12,339 bases of DNA from PALSA-607 sp036510735 (GTDB taxonomy: Bacteria > Actinomycetota > Actinomycetes > Acidothermales > Acidothermaceae): the NCBI GenBank assembly GCA_036510735.1, contig DATCDK010000117.1:1-12339 (forward strand), read 5' to 3'. Positions 6,920 to 12,186 of the stretch are shown here, piece by piece (position 1 is the first letter of the stretch; each line of letters begins with the position of its first letter). The translations under genes were made by a program, and so were the position numbers. The notes beneath the pieces are model-generated. The model saw only the letters and a list, made by a program, of their open reading frames with translations, was not told the origin of the DNA and searched no databases.

Positions 6920-6945
6920 CACATATTGACAGATGTCGATATGTG
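6920..6945. promoter_or_regulatory. ArsR operator and arsM promoter in the arsR/arsM divergent region
   Basis: A 26-bp imperfect palindrome lies between the divergent genes: CACATATTGACA (6920-6931) faces TGTCGATATGTG (6934-6945). Eleven of the twelve arm pairs match, around a central GA. It contains a perfect -35 hexamer TTGACA (6926-6931) for arsM, with a weak -10 GATCCT at 6949-6954. A repressor bound here would block the arsM promoter directly. On the other side it lies only 14 bp from the arsR start. Confidence 0.7.
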
Positions 6946-6991
6946 CACGATCCTCGTCGCATCGAACACTATCGATCTGAGGAGTGGCCCC

Positions 6992-7924
6992 ATGGCGGGC
7001 AATGACGATGTTCGTGAGCAGGTGCGCACGCGTTACGCGGCGGCCGCGGTCGCGGTGACGACCTCTGGTCAGACCGCTCTTACCGTGCTCGATGGCGATC
7101 AGTGCTGCGTGCCCTCGACGACCAACGCCACGGCAGCCAACGTCTCGTGCTGTGGCGGGCGCGGCGAGGTCGATGCGGCCTTTGGCGCTGCGCTCTACAG
7201 TGCCGACGAGCAAAGCGAACTGCCGGCCGAGGCGGTCGCGGCGAGTTTGGGTTGCGGCAACCCGATGATGGTCGCCGACCTCAAAGCGGGCGAGAAAGTG
7301 CTGGATCTTGGCTCCGGCGGTGGCATCGATGTGCTGTTGTCTGCGCGGCGAGTCGGGCCGACCGGGTTCGCATACGGCGTCGACATGACCGACGAAATGT
7401 TGTCGTTGGCGCGGTCGAATGCAACCAAGGCTGGTGCGACGAATGTCGAGTTCGTGAAGGGCACCATCGAAGACATCCCGCTGCCAGCCGGCGCCGTCGA
7501 CGTGGTGATTTCCAACTGTGTCATCAACCTGTCCACCGACAAGCCAGCGGTGCTCGCAGAGATGTTTCGGGTGCTCACCGCTGGGGGGCGAATCGGGGTT
7601 TCCGACGTCGTTGCCGAAGACCACCTGAGTGAAGCCGACCGCGCCGAACGTGGTTCCTACGTCGGCTGTATCGCGGGTGCGCTGAGCCGATCCGAGTATG
7701 TGCAAGGGCTTACTGCGGTGGGCTTTGTCGATGCTGAGGTGACGTTTACTCACGAGGCGGCGCCGGGAATGCACGGCGCGATCATCCGCGCCACCAAGCC
7801 GTCGGTCGTTGCCAACAACAGTTGCTGCTCGCATGCGACGCAGGAAAATTGCTGCGTGGCGTCGGCGAAGTCCGACTGCTGTGGCGACTCCGCGCGCGCC
7901 GCGGGAACGTGCGGCTGCCGGTAG
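6992..7924 (+). CDS. arsM: Arsenite S-adenosylmethionine methyltransferase with Cys-rich C-terminal tail
   Basis: ArsM transfers methyl groups from S-adenosylmethionine to arsenite. The ATG at 6992 is chosen because GAGGAG lies seven bases upstream; the frame is open further 5' but that part is antisense to arsR. The 310 residues show the SAM-binding motif VLDLGSGGGIDVLLSA (103-118), acidic Asp131, and the family cysteines: Cys88 (SLGCGNP), Cys176 (SNCVINLS) and Cys226 (YVGCIAGAL). N-terminal Cys pairs 38-39 and 53-54 are also present. The tail (residues 276-310) carries eight more Cys, as pairs 278-279, 287-288, 296-297 and the terminal CGC. It is divergent from arsR, with which it shares the operator, and convergent with the flavoprotein gene, 26 bp away. 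Confidence 0.92.
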   Translation: MAGNDDVREQVRTRYAAAAVAVTTSGQTALTVLDGDQCCVPSTTNATAANVSCCGGRGEVDAAFGAALYSADEQSELPAEAVAASLGCGNPMMVADLKAGEKVLDLGSGGGIDVLLSARRVGPTGFAYGVDMTDEMLSLARSNATKAGATNVEFVKGTIEDIPLPAGAVDVVISNCVINLSTDKPAVLAEMFRVLTAGGRIGVSDVVAEDHLSEADRAERGSYVGCIAGALSRSEYVQGLTAVGFVDAEVTFTHEAAPGMHGAIIRATKPSVVANNSCCSHATQENCCVASAKSDCCGDSARAAGTCGCR

Positions 7925-7950
7925 GCCGACAGGGTGCAGACGCGCCGCCG

Positions 7951-9372
7951 TTACTGGACTTCGACCGACCGGAATCCGGCTCGGTACGCCGAGAGTTGGT
8001 GGTCGCGCACCCAGCTTTGTGCGGCCATCTGTACCGCGTCCCACGGTGACCCCAGTGGTGGCGTGTAGGACAGATCGAGCTGGCTCATCTCATCAACCGT
8101 CATCGCGTGGAACAACGCTGCGGCGAACGTGTCGACCCGTTTGGCGACTTCGGCGCTGCGCGGGCCGATGAGTTGCGCGCCGAGCAACCGACCGGTGCGG
8201 GTATCGCCGGTGACCCGGATCGCGATCGGTTGGGCACCGGGGTAGTACGCCTTGTGATCGTCGGGTGTGGTCGCGGTGGTGGCCGGGGCGAACCCCGCGC
8301 TATGGGCTTCGTGTTCGCGTAGCCCGGTGCGGGCGGCGACAATGTCGAAGACTTTGACGACTTGGGTGCCGAGGCTGCCGGCGAACCGCGCAGCGCCGCC
8401 GAGCGCGTTTTCGCCCGCGATTCGGCCCTGTTTGTGGGCGGTTGTTCCGAGCGGCAGATAGGTGACGCCTAGCAGGCGATGGTGGGTGATGACGCAGTCT
8501 CCCGCGGCCCAAATGTGGGGCAACGCGGTGGCCATCGTCTCATCGACCAGGACCGCACCACATTGGCCGGTATCGGCACCGGCGGTCAACAACAAGTCGG
8601 TGTCTGGCCGGACGCCGACGACGACCAGCACCAGGTCAACATCCCAGTCGAGTAGCTGCGCGTCGCCGGTTTGGCCCTCGACGTGCAGCGTGCCCGTGTC
8701 GGCGTCGGCACGGCTAATGCGGGTGACGGTTGTGTTGATGTGCAGGGTCACGCCGTGGCGGGTCAGCTCGCTGTGCACCAGCGCCCCGAGTTCGCGGTCG
8801 ACGGTCGGTAAGACCTCGGGCAGCATCTCGACCTGGGTCACCGCGATACCTCGGGTGGTCAGGCCTTCGGCCATTTCCAGGCCGACGTAGCCGGCGCCGA
8901 CGATCAGCGCGCGCCGGATCTGCCGGTCCGTGAGCGTGCGTTCCAAGGCGAATGTGTCGCCCATGGAATGCAGCAGATGCACACCGTCGGCGGGCCCGAG
9001 GTCGCCCAGGCCCTCGATCGGCGGGCGCACGGGAACCGCGCCGGTGCCGACCACGAGCTCGTCGTAATCGATACCGGATACCGCACCCACGGCGTCTTTC
9101 ACGGCGATGCGTTTCCCTGCCACATCGATATCGGTGACGAGGGTGTCGAGGCGAAGTTGCATGCCTGTCGCCTCGAGGTCGGCGTTCGTTCGGTGTGCCA
9201 GGTTTCGCCAGTGGGTGACCTCACCGGAAATGTAGTAAGGGATCCCGCAGATCGAGAAGTTCGGATACGCGTCGGCCACCACGACCGTGACCACCACGTT
9301 GGGGTCCAGCTCCCGGGCGCGTAGCGCTGCGCTGATGCCGGCGTCGCTGCCACCGATCACGACCAGATGCAT
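7951..9372 (-). CDS. FAD/NAD(P)H-dependent pyridine nucleotide-disulfide oxidoreductase, CoA-disulfide-reductase-like
   Basis: This 473-residue flavoprotein has an N-terminal FAD fold (VVIGGSDAG, residues 4-12), a redox Cys42 in the context FSICGIPYYISG, an NAD(P)H Rossmann motif (RALIVGAGYVGLEMAEG), and a second FAD motif (IWAAGDC). The C-terminal dimerisation domain ends with DLSYTPPLGSPWDAV. The single Cys in an SxxxCGxPY setting, rather than a CxxxxC pair, is typical of CoA-disulfide reductases, NADH oxidases and persulfide reductases. There is no rhodanese domain. The ATG at 9372 follows GGGAG. The aquaglyceroporin gene ends 19 bp upstream, so the two probably form an operon. Its job in arsenic handling is unknown; thiol supply for arsenate reduction or reduction of an arsenic-thiol adduct are possibilities. 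Confidence 0.85.
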   Translation of the reverse strand: MHLVVIGGSDAGISAALRARELDPNVVVTVVVADAYPNFSICGIPYYISGEVTHWRNLAHRTNADLEATGMQLRLDTLVTDIDVAGKRIAVKDAVGAVSGIDYDELVVGTGAVPVRPPIEGLGDLGPADGVHLLHSMGDTFALERTLTDRQIRRALIVGAGYVGLEMAEGLTTRGIAVTQVEMLPEVLPTVDRELGALVHSELTRHGVTLHINTTVTRISRADADTGTLHVEGQTGDAQLLDWDVDLVLVVVGVRPDTDLLLTAGADTGQCGAVLVDETMATALPHIWAAGDCVITHHRLLGVTYLPLGTTAHKQGRIAGENALGGAARFAGSLGTQVVKVFDIVAARTGLREHEAHSAGFAPATTATTPDDHKAYYPGAQPIAIRVTGDTRTGRLLGAQLIGPRSAEVAKRVDTFAAALFHAMTVDEMSQLDLSYTPPLGSPWDAVQMAAQSWVRDHQLSAYRAGFRSVEVQ

Positions 9373-9391
9373 AGCGTTGTCTCCCTATCCG

Positions 9392-10159
9392 TCAGGTGTT
9401 GGTGGTGGTCAGCGAGCTGGCGTGCGGAACCACCACGTCATCGGCCGACGTGCTGGCATTGGGGTAAAGCACGACGACCAGGGCAGCGCCGACCGCGGCG
9501 CCGGCAAGCTGCGCTAGGACGAAAGCCGGCACCGACGCGGGCGCGATGCCGGCGAAGCTTTTCGAGAACATCCGGCCGACAGTGACCGCCGGATTGGCGA
9601 ACGATGTGGAACTGGTGAACCAGTACGCCGATCCGATGTAGGCGCCTACTGCCGGGGCTGCCAGCGACCCGCGGTGGGTGCGGGCAAGGGCGAAGATCAG
9701 CAGGATCAGGCCCGCGGTCGCGACGACTTCTCCGACCAGGTGCCCACCGGAGGCGCGGTGTTTGGTCGCTAGGTGCGGGTGCAGGTCGAACATCACGTTC
9801 GCCAGCAACGCGCCGCAGATGGCACCACCGCATTGCACCGCGCTGTAAACCGCCGTATCACGCGCAGTAAGTCCGCTCCCCGTTCGCCGGCCCAGTACCC
9901 AGTCGACGATCGACACAACCGGATTGAAATGCGCGCCCGACACCGGACCGAGCATCAAGATCAGCACCGTGAGCCCGAGCACGGTTGCGGTGCTGTTTTC
10001 CAGCAACTGAAGGCCCACGTCGCTTGGTGACAATCGCTGGGCCGCGATGCCTGAGCCCACAACCACTGTTACCAAAAGACCGGTCCCGATGAACTCCGCT
10101 ACGACACGCCGCGCCAGCGACGCCGATCGAGCGGCGCGGGATGGTGGGGGCTGCGGCAC
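9392..10159 (-). CDS. MIP-family aquaglyceroporin of the arsenic cluster, AqpS-like
   Basis: This channel probably lets arsenite (as neutral As(OH)3) leave the cell after ArsC reduction, as proposed for AqpS of Sinorhizobium. Counting from GTG 10159 (255 residues), the two half-helix motifs are GAHFNPVVS (NPV at 79-81, changed from NPA) and SFANPAVTVGRMF (NPA at 189-191). The Arg that normally follows the second NPA in the selectivity filter is Val here. Six hydrophobic segments are present, starting ARRVVAEFIGTGLLVTVVV. The GTG at 10159 is preferred: the longer TTG start at 10195 would lie inside the -35 element of the divergent promoter, while the GTG fits a leaderless start. The downstream flavoprotein follows within 19 bp. 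Transport of other metalloids or glycerol remains possible. Confidence 0.83.
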   Translation of the reverse strand: MPQPPPSRAARSASLARRVVAEFIGTGLLVTVVVGSGIAAQRLSPSDVGLQLLENSTATVLGLTVLILMLGPVSGAHFNPVVSIVDWVLGRRTGSGLTARDTAVYSAVQCGGAICGALLANVMFDLHPHLATKHRASGGHLVGEVVATAGLILLIFALARTHRGSLAAPAVGAYIGSAYWFTSSTSFANPAVTVGRMFSKSFAGIAPASVPAFVLAQLAGAAVGAALVVVLYPNASTSADDVVVPHASSLTTTNT

Positions 10160-10165
10160 GGCGCC

Positions 10166-10198
10166 ATCTTGACGGCAAGTCGTTAGCTCAGTCAAGAT
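10166..10198. promoter_or_regulatory. Symmetric divergent promoter/operator between aquaglyceroporin and arsR-arsC
   Basis: ATCTTGAC (10166-10173) and GTCAAGAT (10191-10198) form a perfect 8-bp inverted repeat around a 17-base spacer. Each arm supplies a -35 for one strand and a -10 for the other. On plus, TTGACG (10169-10174) is followed 18 bases later by CAAGAT (10193-10198). On minus, TTGACT (10195-10190) is followed 18 bases later by CAAGAT (10171-10166). The predicted transcripts start at about the ATG at 10206 and the GTG at 10159, so both would be leaderless. One bound repressor would shut both genes. Confidence 0.6.
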
Positions 10199-10205
10199 TG
10201 AGACA

Positions 10206-10880
10206 ATGAACGTTGAGCGAACTAAGGGCCTTGTGCGCCGTGCGGCGGTCTATGCCGCGTTGGCTGATCCGACGCGGCTCCGGATCGTCGACCTTCTCAG
10301 CGCAGGTGACGCGTCACCGTCAGAGCTGGCCAACCTGCTGGCGATGCCGTCTAACTTGCTGGCGCACCATCTCAATGTGCTGGAAGCCGAAGGCTTGGTG
10401 AGGCGCCGCCGATCCGAGGGCGACCGCCGCCGCAGCTACCTTCACCTAGTCTCCGACGATTTGGCGAACCTTATGCCTGTCGCCTCCCACAGCGCCCAGC
10501 GAGTGCTCTTCGTCTGTACCGCCAACACCGCTCGCTCCCACCTTGCGGTCGCGCTCTGGCGGCGCAGCAGCAACGTTTCCGCTGCCTCGGCTGGGACCCA
10601 TCCGACAGCGCGGATCGACCCTCGAGCGATCGCTGCCGCCGCCCGCCACCATCTCCCCATGCGTCGCGTTCGTCCACAACAGATCAGCGACGTGCACCGC
10701 GACGGCGACCTCGTCATCACCGTTTGCGATCTGGCGCATGAGGAGCTTGGCGGCCACGCCGATTTGCACTGGTCGATCCCTGACCCGGTGCGCGTTGGGA
10801 ACGACCAGGCGTTCGACGAAGCCTTCGAAAGCATCGCGCAGCGGGTCAGCCTGCTCGCCCCACAGCTCGCCGTTTCATAA
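10206..10880 (+). CDS. ArsR-ArsC fusion: winged-helix regulator joined to arsenate reductase (LMW-PTP family)
   Basis: The 224-residue protein joins two functions. Residues about 1-92 are an ArsR-type winged helix (VYAALADPTRLRIVDLL, then PSNLLAHHLNVLEAEGLV and a very basic wing RRRRSEGDRRR). Residues about 98-222 are a low-molecular-weight phosphatase-type arsenate reductase: P-loop Cys104 to Arg110 (CTANTAR) and Asp193-Pro194 (SIPDP) as general acid; a second Cys lies at 174 (VCDL). It should reduce arsenate to arsenite with a thiol partner, mycothiol/mycoredoxin or thioredoxin in actinobacteria. The HTH half contains no Cys, so no arsenite site like that of arsR is visible. It is divergent from the aquaglyceroporin, 46 bp from its GTG, across a symmetric operator it may bind itself. 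The ATG at 10206 has no clear ribosome site. Confidence 0.88.
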   Translation: MNVERTKGLVRRAAVYAALADPTRLRIVDLLSAGDASPSELANLLAMPSNLLAHHLNVLEAEGLVRRRRSEGDRRRSYLHLVSDDLANLMPVASHSAQRVLFVCTANTARSHLAVALWRRSSNVSAASAGTHPTARIDPRAIAAAARHHLPMRRVRPQQISDVHRDGDLVITVCDLAHEELGGHADLHWSIPDPVRVGNDQAFDEAFESIAQRVSLLAPQLAVS

Positions 10881-10927
10881 GAACCCGACCCGGACGGCAC
10901 TGCCGCGCGACCAGCATCCGAGGATGC

Positions 10928-11277
10928 GTGGTGCTCAGCTCCTCAAACGATCTGGTGTTCGCCACCGTCGACGGGCAGCCACTCAACCCCGATGGCGTCA
11001 GCCAACGCTTCGAGCGCCTCGTGGCGCGGTCCGGTTTGCCGCCGGTGCGGCTGCACGACCTTCGGCACGGCGCCGCCGCGATCGGTCTCTCCGCCGGCGT
11101 CAGCATGAAAGCCATCAGTGAACAACTCGGGCACGCAACCTCGCGTTCACGGCCGACCGCTACACCTCAGTGACTGACGAGGTTGGGTTAGCAGCAGCGG
11201 AAAGCGTGGCGGCGATCGTGCCGCGCGCGGTGCCCGCAGCGGCCGCTTCGGCGCCCCTGTGCCCGCCTGGTGCCCGT
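10928..11277 (+). pseudogene. Tyrosine integrase C-terminal fragment, 5' truncated and frameshifted
   Basis: The first recognisable segment is SSNDLVFATVDGQPLNP, followed by RLHDLRHGAA (catalytic Arg and His of box II) and EQLGHAT (second His). Right after that, near 11141-11145, one base is missing: restoring it turns the reading into TSAFTADRYTSVTDE, which contains the nucleophilic Tyr (TAC 11161-11163) and continues as AAAESVAAIVPR. The N-terminal arm- and core-binding domains and the first catalytic Arg are absent. The frame stays open through the attachment core to TAA at 11446-11448, but that part is non-coding in character. The fragment lies directly beside attachment site 2, where an integrase gene of such an element would be. 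It cannot encode an active enzyme. Confidence 0.82.
11230..11277. repeat. Arm-type repeats, left of attachment site 2
   Basis: GTGCCCGC occurs at 11230-11237 and 11259-11266, and GTGCCCGT at 11270-11277. The last two are 11 bp apart. The final copy ends 60 bases before the core, identical to site 1. The repeats lie within the degenerate end of the integrase fragment. Confidence 0.6.
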
Positions 11278-11337
11278 CTTGGGACGAATCGGGCAACCGA
11301 GCGAACCGCCGCAAGAGCATCTACGCAGATCAAAGGC

Positions 11338-11381
11338 GGTGGGGCGGCTGGGGCTCGAACCCAGGACCGACGGATTATGAG
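11338..11381 (-). other. Attachment site 2 core: 3' half of a tRNA (anticodon CAU)
   Basis: This is the second copy of the 44-bp tRNA-derived block, with 43 of 44 bases equal to 4520-4563 and the same orientation. It includes the anticodon loop CTCATAA, the T arm and the 3' acceptor strand. The sequence past the anticodon loop does not continue as a tRNA 5' half, so this also is not a functional tRNA gene. The broken integrase lies just left of it. Confidence 0.8.
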
Positions 11382-11435
11382 AAGCTTAAAGGCCCTATCA
11401 CGTGATGACGAGCGCTCTCAGTCTGTGCCGTTTTT

Positions 11436-11450
11436 CCTTGCAGCGTAAGG
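11436..11450. repeat. Small palindrome 55 bp from attachment core 2
   Basis: CCTT and AAGG form a short inverted repeat around seven bases, in a context (TTCCTTGCAG...TAAGGG, then TTCGTG) that matches the element at 4618-4634. Both begin 55 bases from the end of their core. Conservation of position between two otherwise diverged arms suggests a role in the recombination complex. Confidence 0.4.
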
Positions 11451-11500
11451 GTTTTCGTGTTGGCCTGTGTTGGCCGAGGTCGTCCTTGTTCTGCGGGTCC

Positions 11501-11530
11501 GTGCCCACATTGTGCCCACAATGTGCCCAC
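11501..11530. repeat. Triple arm-type repeat, right of attachment site 2
   Basis: GTGCCCAC occurs three times with an exact 11-bp period (11501, 11512, 11523), starting 119 bases right of the core. The equivalent distance at site 1 is 120. It is the most regular of the four repeat groups and the best candidate for a cooperative protein-binding array. Confidence 0.7.
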
Positions 11531-11569
11531 AAACTCAGACCGTCGGTCGTACGATCCTTGGCCTCTTTC

Positions 11570-11605
11570 GTGTCATAGGCACATGATATCGTGTTCGCAT
11601 GACAC
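11570..11605. promoter_or_regulatory. Promoter/operator candidate of nucleotidyltransferase copy 2
   Basis: GTGTCAT (11570-11576) and ATGACAC (11599-11605) are a perfect 7-bp inverted repeat; copy 1 has 6 bp. It brackets the same GATATC -10-like element, and the right arm includes the ATG. No ribosome site is seen, which again suggests a leaderless message. Confidence 0.35.
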
Positions 11606-12186
11606 GAAACGCTTCGGTGCTCGCGCCGGTGTTGCGGAGCGAAACACAAGCCCGCCTGCTGGCAGCGGTTCTGCTGCACCCAGACAGGGAAGCGAGCATC
11701 GCCGACCTCGCACGCGAGACCGGCAGCGACCCTGGCAACCTGCACGCAGAGGTTGAACGCCTCATCCACGCCGGCATCCTCACGGACCGCCGAGCTGGGC
11801 GCACACGATTACTCCGCGCCGGCACCAGCGCGCTCATCGGCCCGCTGGCGAACCTGCTCCTCCTCGGCTACGGGCCGAAGACGGTCGTCGAGGACGCGCT
11901 CACCGGCATCCCTGGAGTACAGCAGGCTTTCATCGCCGGCTCCTGGGCCGCACGGTACGAAGGCCAACCTGGCGCCTTCCCCCACGACGTCGATGTCATC
12001 GTGGTCGGTAAGCCGGACCGCGACGACGTCACCGAGGCAGTGGTCGAGGCACTGCGCGCCGTTGGGCACGACGGCCAAGTGATCTTTCGGAGCCCCTCGG
12101 CCTGGCGCGACCCGAAGGACGCCTTCACCCGCACCGCCAAGCAACACCCCCTCGTCGAACTGACAATCGGCGCCGACCATGGCTAG
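11599..12186 (+). CDS. Winged-helix/nucleotidyltransferase fusion, MNT-type antitoxin (copy 2)
   Basis: This 195-residue protein has the same domain order as the copy at 3653: winged helix, then a nucleotidyltransferase with GSW at 114-116 and DVD at 130-132. About ten residues differ, for example VQ to IH near 56, T to D and R to T near 99-102, and the last residues AVHA to ADHG. All motif residues are kept. The partner gene starts at 12179 inside its last three codons (8-bp overlap), so the pair is translated together. This is the complete version of the module. An alternative to toxin-antitoxin is a regulatory nucleotidyltransferase acting on another target. Confidence 0.8.
   Translation: MTRNASVLAPVLRSETQARLLAAVLLHPDREASIADLARETGSDPGNLHAEVERLIHAGILTDRRAGRTRLLRAGTSALIGPLANLLLLGYGPKTVVEDALTGIPGVQQAFIAGSWAARYEGQPGAFPHDVDVIVVGKPDRDDVTEAVVEALRAVGHDGQVIFRSPSAWRDPKDAFTRTAKQHPLVELTIGADHG

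Larger units (their letters stand above)
4563..11338. mobile_element. Metal/arsenic resistance island between two attachment sites
   Basis: The cargo between the two 44-bp cores measures about 6.8 kb (core to core 6,818 bp). It holds a CDF exporter with its sensor, the arsenic cluster, and at its right end a broken tyrosine integrase next to the core. Core repeats, arm repeats and the adjoining integrase remnant mark it as an integrative element or a unit of a tandem array. No intact integrase, excisionase, replication or transfer gene lies inside, so movement would need help from elsewhere. Confidence 0.7.

Noticed and set aside
6611..6991. N-terminal extension of ArsM
   Set aside because: The open frame is antisense to arsR and crosses the operator. 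The ATG at 6992 has a strong GAGGAG ribosome site.
6907..7029. N-terminal extension of arsR
   Set aside because: It would place the operator and part of arsM inside the coding region. The start at 6906 matches the usual length and brings the Cys pair to positions 19-20.
6845..8044. Long minus-strand frame of 399 codons opposite arsM
   Set aside because: It is a GC-rich shadow of arsM: Arg/His-rich composition, no family features, and it overlaps arsR and the flavoprotein gene.
11278..11448. Coding extension of the integrase through the attachment core (RTQDRRIMRS)
   Set aside because: The frame is open only because the tRNA-derived core has no stop in it. The peptide is the translation of a tRNA fragment.
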